This document shows positions 19,051 through 27,576 of a DNA stretch of 64,000 bases, piece by piece (position 1 is the stretch's first letter; each line of letters starts with the position of its first letter). The notes beneath the pieces were generated by a model that saw nothing but the letters and a program-made list of their open reading frames with translations, ran no database searches and had not been told where the DNA came from. Both the position numbers and the translations under genes were made by a program. The DNA comes from an uncultured Opitutaceae bacterium (GTDB lineage Bacteria; Verrucomicrobiota; Verrucomicrobiia; Opitutales; Opitutaceae), in NCBI GenBank assembly GCA_937902925.1, contig CALFNN010000059.1, positions 1-64,000 of the forward strand. Direction: 5' to 3'.

Positions 19051-20403
19051 ATGCCTTCGCCCGACCAATCCGACCTTTTCGCCGGGGACGCGCCGCCCGT
19101 GTCCCCGGGGAAACGCGCCCCGGCCCACCAGCCGCTCGCGGCGCGGATGCGGCCGCGCCAGCTTTCCGAGGTCGTCGGCCAGGAGCACATCCTCAAGCCC
19201 GGCAGCCTGCTGCCGCGGCTTGTCGCCCAGAACCGGTTCGGTTCGCTGCTCTTCTACGGGCCGCCGGGTTGCGGCAAGACGAGCATCGCCGAGGCGATCG
19301 CCCACGAGACCGGCAGTCGTTTCGTGCGCGTCAACGCCGTGATGTCGAATGTCGCCGAACTCCGCGACATCCTCGCGACCGCCCGCCGCCGGCCCGAGGC
19401 CGCGACGATCCTCTTCATCGACGAGCTGCACCGTTTCAACAAATCGCAGCAGGACCTGCTGTTGCCGGACGTCGAGGAGGGGAGCGTCCGGCTCGTCGGC
19501 GCGACCACGCACAACCCCGGTTTTTACGTCAACCCGCCGCTGCTTTCGCGCAGCCATCTCTTCCGTCTGGAACCGCTCGCGACGGCTGCGGTGGTCGGCG
19601 TCCTGAAAAACGCGCTCGCCGATTCCGACCGCGGCCTCGGCGCACGCGGCGTCACGGCCGACGGCAAGGTGCTCGCCGATCTCGCCGTCCTCTGTGACGG
19701 CGATCTGCGGCGCGCGCTCAACGCGCTCGAGGTGCTCGTGCTCGGCCTGCCCGAGCGCGCGCCGATCACGGCGACCGAGCTCGAGGTTTTTGCGCGCGAG
19801 CGGCGGATCCGCTACGACGCCGACGAAGACGAGCACTACGATACGATTTCCGCGTTCATCAAGAGCTGCCGCGGCGGCGACCCGGACGCCGCGATGTATT
19901 GGCTCGCGAAGATGCTGGCCGGCGGCGAGGACCCCCGCTTCATTGCGCGCCGCCTCGTGATCCTCGCGAGCGAGGACGTCGGCCTCGCCGATCCGCAGGC
20001 ACTGCCGCTGACCGTGGCGGCGCACCACGCGTGCGACTTTATCGGTTTGCCCGAGGCCGAGCTGACCCTCGCGCATGCCACGCTCTACATCGCGACGGCG
20101 CCGAAGAGCAACTCGGCCACGATCGCCCTGGGCGAGGCGCACCGGGCGCTCAAGGAACAGCCGGTGCAGACGATCCCGTCCGCCCTCCGCAGCGGCCAGG
20201 GCCAGGCGAACAAGCGGATCGGGCAGGGCAGGGGTTACGACTACTCGCACGACTTTCCGGAGAACATTTCCGGCCAGGATTACCTCGAGAAACCGCTCAC
20301 GCTCTACACGCCGAAGACGACCGGCTGGGAGGCGAAGATCGCCGACCGCCTCGCGCGGTGGAAGGAACTCAAGGCGCGGTTGCGCCCGGACCGGTCCGGG
20401 TAG
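19051..20403 (+). CDS. rarA: replication-associated recombination protein A (AAA+ ATPase)
   Basis: This is a 450-residue MgsA/RarA/WRNIP1-family clamp-loader-like ATPase acting at stalled replication forks. The N-terminus SDLFAGD, then MRPRQLSEVVGQEHIL, is typical. Walker A is GPPGCGKTS (about residues 70-78) and Walker B is ILFIDELHRFNKSQQD. The C-terminal tetramerisation region has DPDAAMYWLAKMLAGGEDPRFIARRL, SEDVGLADPQAL and GRGYDYSHDFPENISGQDYLE. The ATG at 19051 is preferred to the GTG at 19045, which lies at the edge of the repeat. It is divergent from comEC. Confidence 0.96.
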   Translation: MPSPDQSDLFAGDAPPVSPGKRAPAHQPLAARMRPRQLSEVVGQEHILKPGSLLPRLVAQNRFGSLLFYGPPGCGKTSIAEAIAHETGSRFVRVNAVMSNVAELRDILATARRRPEAATILFIDELHRFNKSQQDLLLPDVEEGSVRLVGATTHNPGFYVNPPLLSRSHLFRLEPLATAAVVGVLKNALADSDRGLGARGVTADGKVLADLAVLCDGDLRRALNALEVLVLGLPERAPITATELEVFARERRIRYDADEDEHYDTISAFIKSCRGGDPDAAMYWLAKMLAGGEDPRFIARRLVILASEDVGLADPQALPLTVAAHHACDFIGLPEAELTLAHATLYIATAPKSNSATIALGEAHRALKEQPVQTIPSALRSGQGQANKRIGQGRGYDYSHDFPENISGQDYLEKPLTLYTPKTTGWEAKIADRLARWKELKARLRPDRSG

Positions 20404-20426
20404 CGCGCGTTGCAAACCGGGAGTAA

Positions 20427-20446
20427 AACCCGGCGGCCGCCGGGTT
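20427..20446. repeat. perfect 20-base palindrome downstream of rarA
   Basis: AACCCGGCGG is followed directly by its exact complement CCGCCGGGTT, with no loop. A second copy of part of the arm (CCCGCCGGGTTTAA) follows at about 20465. It lies between the rarA stop and the next start on the same strand. It could be a terminator stem without a T-run or another of the palindromic units seen in this window. Confidence 0.6.
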
Positions 20447-20485
20447 GCGACTTGCGCGGGGCCCCGCCGGGTTTAACGTCGTTGC

Positions 20486-20980
20486 ATGAAATCCCTCACC
20501 GCGCTCTGCGCCGCCCTGGCGCTGGCGGCGACCCTGGGTGCGCAGACCGCCGCGCCGGCCAAGCCGCCGGTCAGGATCGACCTCGATGCGCCCGCGGCCA
20601 AGGCGGCCGCGCCGAAAGCGGCGCCGAAGAAGGACGACAAGAAAAAAAAGGAGGAGCCGCCGCCGAAGATCCCGGGTTTCACGATCGCCCGCGGCTCGAC
20701 ATTTCTCGGCCTCCAGGTGTTGGACGGGCACTTCAAGCTGAGCTTTTACGACGCGAAGAAAAAGCCGGTGCCACCGGATGTCGCGAGCGCCATCCTGCGA
20801 TGGAAGGTGAACTACTCGCTCGATCCCGAGCGGGCGCTGCTCACGCCGGGCGGCGGCGCGAATTCGCTCACGTCCGAGAAGGTCATCCGCCAGCCCTACA
20901 ACTTCCGGATCACGATGCTGCTGCTCAAGGGCGACGACGACCAGAACCCGGAGACGCTGTTCGTGGATTTCCAGCAGTGA
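20486..20980 (+). CDS. secreted protein of unknown function
   Basis: This is a 164-residue protein with a clear signal peptide (MKSLTALCAALALAATLGAQ). A Lys/Ala/Pro-rich linker follows (about 21-60, including a KKDDKKKKEEPPPK run). A folded C-terminal part of about 100 residues (GFTIARGSTFLGLQVLDGHFKLSFYD, then WKVNYSLDPERALL) looks like a beta-sandwich. I do not recognise the family. It sits between rarA and ribB on the same strand, 66 bases before ribB. Confidence 0.75.
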   Translation: MKSLTALCAALALAATLGAQTAAPAKPPVRIDLDAPAAKAAAPKAAPKKDDKKKKEEPPPKIPGFTIARGSTFLGLQVLDGHFKLSFYDAKKKPVPPDVASAILRWKVNYSLDPERALLTPGGGANSLTSEKVIRQPYNFRITMLLLKGDDDQNPETLFVDFQQ

Positions 20981-21046
20981 GGCCGGTGACGCCGGCCGCG
21001 GGTTGACAGGCGCCGCCGGGCGCGAGACGTTCGCCGGCTCCGTTTC

Positions 21047-22150
21047 ATGACTGCCTCCGTCCAGCCGCCCTTCGATCCCGTCGAAGCCGCCATCGCCGAC
21101 ATCGCGGCGGGCCGGCTGGTGATCGTCACCGACGACGAGAGCCGCGAAAACGAGGGCGACCTGATCATGGCGGCCACGAAGGCGGTGCCCGAGACCGTCA
21201 ACATGATGATTCGTTACGGCAGCGGGATCGTGTGCGTGCCCACGGTCGAGCACCAGCTCCGCCGCCTCGGGCTCGGCCCGATGGTGCAGCAAAACCGCGA
21301 GGTGCAACGCACCGATTTCACGGTGAGCGTCGACGCCGCCGCGGGCATCAGCACCGGCATCAGTGCCTACGATCGCACGCAGACCATCCGCATCCTCGCC
21401 GACACCAACGCGCGGCCGGAGGAACTCGTGCAGCCGGGCCATGTGTTTCCGCTGCGGGCGCGCCCGGGCGGCGTGCTGGAGCGGGCGGGCCACACCGAGG
21501 CGGCGGTCGATCTCGCCATGCTCGCCGGGTTGCCGCCGAGCGGCGTGCTGTGCGAACTCGTGAACGATGACGGCACCGTGCAACGGCTGCCGCAGCTGGT
21601 GGAGTTCAAGGCGAAGTTCGGCCTGAAGATGATTTCGATCGCCGCACTGATCGAATACCGGGCGCGGCGGGATCACCTGGTGGAGTGCGTGCAGACGCGG
21701 CCGTTTCCCTCGGAGTTTGGCGAGTTCACGCTGCACGTCTTCCGCGGCACGCTCGACGGCCGGAGCCATCTCGCCCTGACCATGGGCCGGCTCGGCCCCG
21801 AGCCGGCGCTGGTGCGCGTGCACAGCGAAAACCTGCTCAGCGACGTGTTTCACGCGAAGGGGATGTCGAGCCACCACTCGCTCACGGCGTCGCTGGCGGC
21901 GATCGCCCGCGAGGGTCGCGGCGCGGTGCTTTACATGGAGCCGAGCAACGCGGGCGCCGTCCTGCTGGCGCGGCTCAACGCCAAGCCGGGCGAGGCGCCG
22001 CCGCCCATGAGCCTGCGCGACTACGGCATCGGCGCGCAGATCCTGGCGGCGCTCGGGTTGCGGAAAATCCGGCTGCTGTCGCACAGCGCGCGCAAGGTGG
22101 TCGGGCTCGACGGTTACGGGCTCGAGATCGTCGAGCAGGTGCCGGTCTAG
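21047..22150 (+). CDS. ribB: 3,4-dihydroxy-2-butanone 4-phosphate synthase with degenerate GTP cyclohydrolase II domain
   Basis: This is a 367-residue two-domain riboflavin-pathway protein. The N-terminal RibB domain converts ribulose 5-phosphate to DHBP and looks intact: DDESRENEGDLIMAA, RTDFTVSVDAAAGISTG, QPGHVFPLRA and GHTEAAVDLA. The C-terminal GCH II region (about 205-367) keeps the fold (VHSENLLSDVFHAKG, NAGAVLLARL) but has lost the zinc cysteines of the CHSECLTGD...RCDC signature. It should therefore not hydrolyse GTP. This matches the RibBX type known from other bacteria, in which a separate RibA is needed. It lies upstream of ribH. I see no FMN riboswitch consensus in the 66-base upstream gap. 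Confidence 0.92.
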   Translation: MTASVQPPFDPVEAAIADIAAGRLVIVTDDESRENEGDLIMAATKAVPETVNMMIRYGSGIVCVPTVEHQLRRLGLGPMVQQNREVQRTDFTVSVDAAAGISTGISAYDRTQTIRILADTNARPEELVQPGHVFPLRARPGGVLERAGHTEAAVDLAMLAGLPPSGVLCELVNDDGTVQRLPQLVEFKAKFGLKMISIAALIEYRARRDHLVECVQTRPFPSEFGEFTLHVFRGTLDGRSHLALTMGRLGPEPALVRVHSENLLSDVFHAKGMSSHHSLTASLAAIAREGRGAVLYMEPSNAGAVLLARLNAKPGEAPPPMSLRDYGIGAQILAALGLRKIRLLSHSARKVVGLDGYGLEIVEQVPV

Positions 22151-22155
22151 AATTT

Positions 22156-22196
22156 TTTGGATTTTTGATTGGCGATTGGCGATTTGGTCGGGTTCG
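22156..22196. repeat. short direct-repeat spacer between ribB and ribH
   Basis: TTTTTGGATTTTTGATTGGC is followed by GATTGGCGATTTGG: two tandem GATTGGC units in an AT-richer stretch that stands out from the high-GC genes. It resembles one arm of the palindromic spacers seen elsewhere in the window, without an obvious partner arm. Confidence 0.45.
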
Positions 22197-22224
22197 CTGC
22201 TCAGTTCCGATATTTGAACCACGC

Positions 22225-22698
22225 ATGAGTCTCGCCGTCCCCTCTACCTCCGCCGTCAATGGCGCCCCGCTGCGCATCGCGGTGGTCGCGGCACGCTACA
22301 ATGAGCCGCTGGTCGACGCGCTGCTCCGGCGGGTGCTGGCCGGCTTGCGCGCCGCCGGCGTGAAGGAGCGCCGCGTGGCCGTCGTGCGGGTGCCGGGCTC
22401 CCACGAGGTGCCGGTGGCGGCGGCGGTGCAGGCGCGGCCGCGGCGCGTCGATTGCGTGATCGGGCTCGGGGTGCTCATCGGTGGCGACACGCGGCATCAC
22501 GAGATGGTCGGGCAGAGCGTGTCGCACGCCTTGCAGCGGGTGGCGCTCGACTCCCGGGTGCCGGTCATCAACGGCGTCATCGTCGCCGACACGGTGGCGC
22601 AGGCGCGCGCGCGTTGCACCGGCCGCATCGACCGCGGCGCGGAGTTTGCGCAGGCGGCCGTGGCGATGGCGGCCCTCAAGCGAAAGTTTTCCCGATGA
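22225..22698 (+). CDS. ribH: 6,7-dimethyl-8-ribityllumazine synthase
   Basis: This 157-residue enzyme condenses DHBP with the ribitylamino-pyrimidine to give lumazine, the penultimate step to riboflavin. Motifs: AARYNEPLVDALL near the N-terminus, VPGSHEVPVAAA, and GLGVLIGGDTRHHEMVGQSVSHAL with the catalytic-type His. NGVIVADTVAQARARC replaces the usual NGVLTxxTxEQAxxR. Length is standard. The ATG at 22225 follows a 74-base spacer with a GATTGGC repeat, and the stop overlaps nusB by four bases (ATGA). The substrate DHBP is made by the upstream ribB product. Confidence 0.95.
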   Translation: MSLAVPSTSAVNGAPLRIAVVAARYNEPLVDALLRRVLAGLRAAGVKERRVAVVRVPGSHEVPVAAAVQARPRRVDCVIGLGVLIGGDTRHHEMVGQSVSHALQRVALDSRVPVINGVIVADTVAQARARCTGRIDRGAEFAQAAVAMAALKRKFSR

Positions 22699-23138
22699 GC
22701 AAGGCCCAGTTCGCCCAACGGCGCGACGGCCGGGTCGCCGCCCTGCAATATCTCTACGCGTGGAGCATGAACCCGCCCGCGAACCTCGCCAACGATCTCG
22801 TGGTTTTCTTCGAGAACTGCGAGCTGCCGCGCGACCACTACGCGTTCGGCGAGGAGCTGATTCACGGGGTGATCGAGCACGCCGCCGACATCGACGCCCG
22901 GATCAAGGGGCTGGCGCACAACTGGGAATTCGACCGCATCGCGAAGATCGACCTCGCGATCCTGCGGCTGGCGATTTTCGAGATGCTCCATCGCAAGGAT
23001 ATCCCGCCGGTCGTCTCGATCAACGAGGCGATCGATCTCTCGAAGCAGTTTTCCAACGCGGATGCGAAGCGGTTCATCAACGGCATCCTCGACCGGCTGA
23101 AGGACCAGATCGGCCGCGATGCGCGGAAAGCGGAGTAA
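22695..23138 (+). CDS. nusB: transcription antitermination protein NusB
   Basis: This 147-residue all-helical RNA-binding protein joins the rRNA antitermination complex with NusE. It has RRDGRVAALQYLYAW at the N-terminus, FGEELIHGVIEHAADIDARI, and the conserved C-terminal DRIAKIDLAILRLAIFEML with PVVSINEAIDLSKQFSNADAKRFINGILD. Length is standard. It overlaps ribH by four bases, the widespread ribH-nusB pairing. A 116-base palindromic spacer separates it from ftsY. Confidence 0.97.
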   Translation: MSKAQFAQRRDGRVAALQYLYAWSMNPPANLANDLVVFFENCELPRDHYAFGEELIHGVIEHAADIDARIKGLAHNWEFDRIAKIDLAILRLAIFEMLHRKDIPPVVSINEAIDLSKQFSNADAKRFINGILDRLKDQIGRDARKAE

Positions 23139-23140
23139 GG

Positions 23141-23253
23141 AACGGAGGAAGATGTGGAAATTCGGAGAGCTGGAAAATGAACGAACCCGGCCGCGAGAAG
23201 CTGAGGCAACGCGTGCGCGCCCTGGCTTCCTGAGTATCCTGATTTCCACATTC
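23141..23253. repeat. imperfect palindrome between nusB and ftsY
   Basis: The exact 10-base arms ATGTGGAAAT (23152-23161) and ATTTCCACAT (23242-23251) flank a longer, looser complementarity (CTGGAAAATG on the left, CTTCCTGAGTATCC on the right). The element occupies essentially the whole spacer between two housekeeping genes and ends one base before the ftsY start codon. Part of it recurs near 17256. Confidence 0.75.
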
Positions 23254-23254
23254 C

Positions 23255-24193
23255 ATGTTTGGTCTCTTTAAGAAATTCAAGACAGGGTTCGCGAAGACGG
23301 TCTCGGCGATTTCGACCAAGACCAAGGGGCTGTTTTCCGGCCGCAAGATCGATGTCGCATCGCTCGACGAACTGGAGGAGGCGCTTTACACCGCGGACTT
23401 CGGCGTCGAGACGACCGGGGAAATCCTGACCGAGATCAAGGCCGCCTATAAAAAGGAGAAGGAGCTGCGCGGCCAGGAGGCGGCGGCCATCGGGGCCGCG
23501 GTGCTCGCGCGGACCCTGGAAGGCGCCGAGGGAGTTTTGAAGGTAGGGACGGGCGGCCCGTCCCTGGCAAAAAATCCTGGGGTCATCGCGCTGATCGGCG
23601 TCAATGGCTCGGGCAAGACCACGACCGCGGCCAAGCTCGCCTGGCGGCTGAAACAGGACGGCAAGACGGTCACGCTCGCGGCGTGCGACACGTTTCGCGC
23701 GGCGGCGGTCGAGCAGTTGAAGACTTGGGCGACGCGGCTCGACCTCGAGATCATCGCGAGCCACACCGGCGCCGACGCGGCGGCGGTGGCGTTCGATGCG
23801 TGGCAGGCGGCGAAATCGCGCGGCCGCGACTATCTCATCGTCGACACCGCCGGCCGCCTCCACACGAAGGGCAATCTCATGGAGGAACTGGCGAAGATCC
23901 GCCGCGTGCTGCAGAAGCACGACCCGGCCGCGCCGCAGCACCGCTGGCTCGTGGTGGACGGGTCGCTCGGGAGCAACTCGATCGAGCAGGCGAGGGTATT
24001 TCACCAGAGCTTCGGGCTCACGGGCCTCGTCGTGACGAAACTCGACGGCACGAGCCGCGGCGGCGCGCTGGTGGGGATCTGGCGGCAGTTGAAGATCCCG
24101 ATCTATTTCCTCGGGCTGGGCGAGCAGGCGGAGGACCTGCAGCCGTTCAGCGTGGAGAACTACACGAAGGCCGTGTTCGGTTTGGACGAGTGA
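23255..24193 (+). CDS. ftsY: signal recognition particle receptor FtsY
   Basis: This 312-residue SRP-type GTPase docks SRP-ribosome complexes at the membrane. It has a short N-terminal amphipathic region (MFGLFKKFKTGF), the NG helical domain, P-loop GVNGSGKTTTAAKLA (about 113-127), DTFRAAAVEQL, DTAGRLHTKGNLMEEL and TKLDGTSRGGALV. It lacks the long acidic A domain of E. coli FtsY, as many bacteria do. Between the N and G domains, residues of about 96-107 (VGTGGPSLAKNP) are encoded by a perfect palindrome at 23545-23565. That looks like an in-frame insertion and is described separately. Confidence 0.96.
   Translation: MFGLFKKFKTGFAKTVSAISTKTKGLFSGRKIDVASLDELEEALYTADFGVETTGEILTEIKAAYKKEKELRGQEAAAIGAAVLARTLEGAEGVLKVGTGGPSLAKNPGVIALIGVNGSGKTTTAAKLAWRLKQDGKTVTLAACDTFRAAAVEQLKTWATRLDLEIIASHTGADAAAVAFDAWQAAKSRGRDYLIVDTAGRLHTKGNLMEELAKIRRVLQKHDPAAPQHRWLVVDGSLGSNSIEQARVFHQSFGLTGLVVTKLDGTSRGGALVGIWRQLKIPIYFLGLGEQAEDLQPFSVENYTKAVFGLDE
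23545..23565. repeat. perfect palindrome inside ftsY
   Basis: AGGGACGGGC, one central G, then the exact complement GCCCGTCCCT. It is in frame inside ftsY and encodes part of VGTGGPSLA, just before the conserved GTPase core. The 10-base arms with a single-base centre are far beyond what normal coding sequence needs. Confidence 0.7.
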
Positions 24194-24206
24194 CGCCCGG
24201 CTGGTT

Positions 24207-24671
24207 CTAAAGCGGCGAGAGGCCGACGACGAGCGCGACCGCGGCGCCGTAGGCCACGTGACCGACGAAATGGCTGAGCCCGATCGCGAGATCGGCCTCC
24301 TTGAATTCTTCCAGCGGATGATGGTCGGCGACGACCCAGACCAGTGCGAGACTGACGAGGAGCCCGTGCACCAGGCCCAGGCCGAGCCCGACCTCCAGCA
24401 CACGGGGGAAATGGGTGTAGCCGAGGGAGCCCATCACCCAGACGTAAATCAGCGCGAAACCCACCCCGGCGATGCCGTGCACCATCGCACCGACGCGAAA
24501 TGCCCTGGCCCGCGATCGGGTCAGCAGGCCGCCGAGTGCGAGCACCATGCTGCCGTGCGCGGGACCGCCTCGCGAGGTCAACCACATGACGAACTCCAGC
24601 ACCATCACGCCGAGCAGGCCGGCCACGAGGGAAGTGAGCAGGTAGCTCACGACGAAATTGTCCGTATTCAT
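24207..24671 (-). CDS. small integral membrane protein of unknown function
   Basis: This 154-residue protein has about four to five hydrophobic segments (SYLLTSLVAGLLGVMVLEFVM, then GAMVHGIAGVGFALIYVWVM, VLEVGLGLGLVHGLLVSLALVWVV and HVAYGAAVALVVGL). The ATG at 24671 is fixed by a strong Shine-Dalgarno AAAGGAGGTG six bases upstream, unusual in this window. An earlier in-frame start would ignore it. The short loop DHHPLEEFKEADLAIGLSHFVGH has several His and acidic residues. I do not recognise the family. It is convergent with ftsY, 13 bases away. Confidence 0.75.
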   Translation of the reverse strand: MNTDNFVVSYLLTSLVAGLLGVMVLEFVMWLTSRGGPAHGSMVLALGGLLTRSRARAFRVGAMVHGIAGVGFALIYVWVMGSLGYTHFPRVLEVGLGLGLVHGLLVSLALVWVVADHHPLEEFKEADLAIGLSHFVGHVAYGAAVALVVGLSPL

Positions 24672-24682
24672 CGCACCTCCTT
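24660..24682 (-). promoter_or_regulatory. strong ribosome binding site of the small membrane protein gene
   Basis: Read on the minus strand, AAAGGAGGTGCG directly precedes the ATG at 24671. It is a near-perfect anti-Shine-Dalgarno match at ideal spacing and decides the start. Most other genes here have no such site. Confidence 0.8.
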
Positions 24683-24843
24683 TGGGATCGAGGGTTGTAA
24701 ACTGCGCCGAGGCGCACGGCGCCGCACGATCCGTAGCGCCGCGCCAAACAATGCCGCGATTTACGGAAAAACGCAAAAGCGCCGGTGCATTTTATACGAT
24801 GTGCCGATGACTCCGGGCACCCGGCTGGCGGCCACCCGCCCGG

Positions 24844-27576
24844 TCACTTTCGCGCGTCCGACACGAAGAGCTGGATCGGCCCGAACAGCCCCGCCGGCAC
24901 GGGGGCGATGAGATTCATGTCCTGCGCCTGAAAGCGTTCGCCGTATTTGGCGGTGAGCGCCTTGTAGTCGGGCAGCGGGTGCCCCGCCATGTAGTTGACC
25001 GCGAGATTGGCGACCTCGACATAGAGCTGGTTCGTGCCCCGCTGGAGCAGGCCGCTGATATCGATCGTGTAGGGCGGGTGCCAGATCGAGCCGGCGCGGC
25101 GGCCGTTCACGTAGACGACGGCGGCCTCGCGGACCGGCGGTTCGAGCAGCGCCTGCATCCGTTGCGCGCCGCGGCCCGTGGCAGTGATCGGCTTGCCCTC
25201 GCCGAAGCTGACCTCGACGCGCTGGGCGGCGAGCGTCTCGGGCGTGGCCTCGAAATTCTTCTTGTAGAACGCCGTGCCGGAGAAATTCCTCGTCGCCTCG
25301 CTGTCGGTCCACGAGGCGAGTTTTTCCATCGGGGCGGCCTTGGGGTCCTTGCCGAACGCCACCGTCCAGCCGGTGCTGAGGTCGAGCGCCGGCGAAGCGG
25401 CGAGCGCCGCCTCCGGGGTGGCGGGAAGCTGGCGCTGGGTGAAGACGAGCACGTCCGAGCCATAGGCCGGGAGATCGAGCGCAACGGTCGTGCCGCCGGC
25501 GGGGCGGGCGACGACTGCGGCCGCGGTGACGCGGCCGGTCATTGGATTCCACCACTCGGGCGTGAGTCCCTCGACGCGGAAGGTCGCCTGGGTGGCGTGC
25601 GGGGTGTTGGCGGTGTTCGCGAGGAAATATACTTCGCCGCCGTCCGTGTGACGATGCACGAAACCGATGTCGGGCGCCGCGGGCGAAAGCCTGACGTCGG
25701 GCCGCTGGCGGGCGGTGACGAGTTCGCCGAACTGCGACTCGTCCTTGATGAAGAGCCCGGGGGCGTGCGGTGCGGTGAAAAGCCGCGCGGCGACTGCCGC
25801 GACTTCCGTCGAGTCGGCTTCCGGCGTGGCGTAGCCGGGGGCGAGCGCGGGGAGACGGCGCGTGGCGACGACGAGCCCGCCGCCTTGCGCGAATTTTTCG
25901 AGCGCGCGCATCGTCGCGACCGGGATGCGCTCGACCCCGGGGAGGACGACGGTCTTGTAGCGGACGTCGCCGAACGCGAGCGTGCCGCCGTCGACGCGGC
26001 CGCGGAGTTCGAGCATCCCGTCGTCGATAAAATCGTAGTTATAGCCAGACTCGAGGATTTCGCGCGTGATGTCGCGGCCGAGCACCTGGGAGACGGCGGC
26101 GTTCCACGCCACGCGGCCGGGCGTGAAGGACGCCCACGCATCGCTGTCGGAAAGATAAAGCGCGATGTCGTTCGCCGGCTGACCCTGGCGCAGCACGTGG
26201 CTGACGCGCTGGAGATAGGCGGTGATATCGGGCATCACGATCCACCACGGGTTTTTCTCGTCGAAGACGGCGGAAGCGTAGAAGCGCCAGCCGGGATACT
26301 CGACTCCCTCGGCCGTGTAGGGCCAGCCGTGCGCGATGAGCTGGTTGATGCCTTGCAGGAAGTGCAGGTCGGCTTCCGCCTTCATGTCGAGCGGCGTGGC
26401 GCGGAAGACCGGCGAATGCAGCCACGTCCACGTCTCGGACGAAGTGACCGGCCGGCCGAGCAGATGGTCGGCGGAGGAGGCGACCCGGGCGTCGCGAAAC
26501 GTCTTCCACGTGTAGCCTTCGCCCTCGGGCAGGTCGGCGTAAGCGTAGCTGAAGAGCGCGGAGGGCGGGGTGCCGTAGCCCTGGATGCGGAAGCGGGTGT
26601 GGTTTTCCTTCGACCATTTCTCCATCGGTGCGAGGAAACGGTCGTTGAACAACTCCGTGAGCGTCCGGCCCCAGTCGAGGCGGATATCGCGGGTCTTCGG
26701 GCCAACGTCCGTTGCCAATGCGGGCAGCAAGGGGCGGAGATCGTAGCCGCGGCGCTTCTGGAATTCGGCGAGGAAGTCCTTCGTCCAGTCCTCGCCCGCG
26801 ACCTCGAGGCTGTCGCAGAAAACGGCGTAGGGGAGATTGCCGTCGAGGGCCTGCAGTTCAGGCTTGGCGATGTCGTCGATGAATTTTTCGACGACGCTGG
26901 GAGCGTAGTGATCGATCACGTAGCCCTCGGCGCCAAAGGCGGGGCGCTTCACCATCATGCCGGTGTGGCCGGCGATGAAGAACATGACCTTGGCGGGCGC
27001 GGCGAGACCGGCGGGGAGTTGCGCGGCGCCGTTGCGAATCTCGATTTCCTGAAACGCGCCGGGCGTGGTCGGCAGGTAGGCGGCAATGAGGCTTTCGCCG
27101 TTGCGCAGCGCGGGCGCCGGCACGCTCTGCGCCCCCGCGGCGGCATCGACGGTTTGGGAGCGGAAACGGCCGGCGGCCTCGTCGACCGAGAACATCGGGC
27201 CGCCGTAGGGCCAGCCGCTGCCGAGGGTGAGATCGAACCGGAGGCCGAGGTCCTTCGCCTTGGCGGCGGTGAATTTCAGGGCGTCGAGAAACTCGGGCGA
27301 AAGAAATTTCAAGTTCTTCAGGCCGGGATATTGGCCGTCGAGCGCCAGCGGATAGGTGGGCTGCACCTCGAAGCCGCCGATGCCGCCCTGTTTCATCACG
27401 GTCATTTCGCGTTCGAGCTCCGGCTTGGTGACGGCGGGACCAAACCACCACCAGCGCACCATCATCTTCGCATCGTCCGGCGGCTTGGCGAAAGAGCGCT
27501 CGAGCGAGGCGAGGTCGGCGCGGGCGGCCGGAAGGAAGGACAACAGCAGGGCGGCGAAAACAATGCGTGGGGTCAT
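24844..27576 (-). CDS. secreted glycoside hydrolase family 106 protein (alpha-L-rhamnosidase-like)
   Basis: This is a 910-residue secreted enzyme. The signal peptide MTPRIVFAALLLSFLPAARA begins at the ATG at 27576, the preferred start. The GH106 N-terminal signature is clear: PPDDAKMMVRWWWFGPAVTK, ELEREMTVMKQGGIGGFEVQPTYPLAL and LGLRFDLTLGSGWPYGGP. The middle region contains the catalytic barrel. The C-terminal part (WNPMTGRV, LPAYGSDVLVF, WHPPYTIDISGLLQRGTNQLYVEVANLAVNY) looks like jelly-roll beta domains. The family releases alpha-linked L-rhamnose from pectin-type or bacterial polysaccharides. It lies downstream of a TonB receptor on the same strand, across a 145-base gap with a strong hairpin, so the two are probably separate units. 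Confidence 0.9.
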   Translation of the reverse strand: MTPRIVFAALLLSFLPAARADLASLERSFAKPPDDAKMMVRWWWFGPAVTKPELEREMTVMKQGGIGGFEVQPTYPLALDGQYPGLKNLKFLSPEFLDALKFTAAKAKDLGLRFDLTLGSGWPYGGPMFSVDEAAGRFRSQTVDAAAGAQSVPAPALRNGESLIAAYLPTTPGAFQEIEIRNGAAQLPAGLAAPAKVMFFIAGHTGMMVKRPAFGAEGYVIDHYAPSVVEKFIDDIAKPELQALDGNLPYAVFCDSLEVAGEDWTKDFLAEFQKRRGYDLRPLLPALATDVGPKTRDIRLDWGRTLTELFNDRFLAPMEKWSKENHTRFRIQGYGTPPSALFSYAYADLPEGEGYTWKTFRDARVASSADHLLGRPVTSSETWTWLHSPVFRATPLDMKAEADLHFLQGINQLIAHGWPYTAEGVEYPGWRFYASAVFDEKNPWWIVMPDITAYLQRVSHVLRQGQPANDIALYLSDSDAWASFTPGRVAWNAAVSQVLGRDITREILESGYNYDFIDDGMLELRGRVDGGTLAFGDVRYKTVVLPGVERIPVATMRALEKFAQGGGLVVATRRLPALAPGYATPEADSTEVAAVAARLFTAPHAPGLFIKDESQFGELVTARQRPDVRLSPAAPDIGFVHRHTDGGEVYFLANTANTPHATQATFRVEGLTPEWWNPMTGRVTAAAVVARPAGGTTVALDLPAYGSDVLVFTQRQLPATPEAALAASPALDLSTGWTVAFGKDPKAAPMEKLASWTDSEATRNFSGTAFYKKNFEATPETLAAQRVEVSFGEGKPITATGRGAQRMQALLEPPVREAAVVYVNGRRAGSIWHPPYTIDISGLLQRGTNQLYVEVANLAVNYMAGHPLPDYKALTAKYGERFQAQDMNLIAPVPAGLFGPIQLFVSDARK

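Noticed and set aside
20981-21046. FMN riboswitch upstream of ribB
   Set aside because: The 66-base gap is too short for the RFN element, and I see none of its conserved stems.
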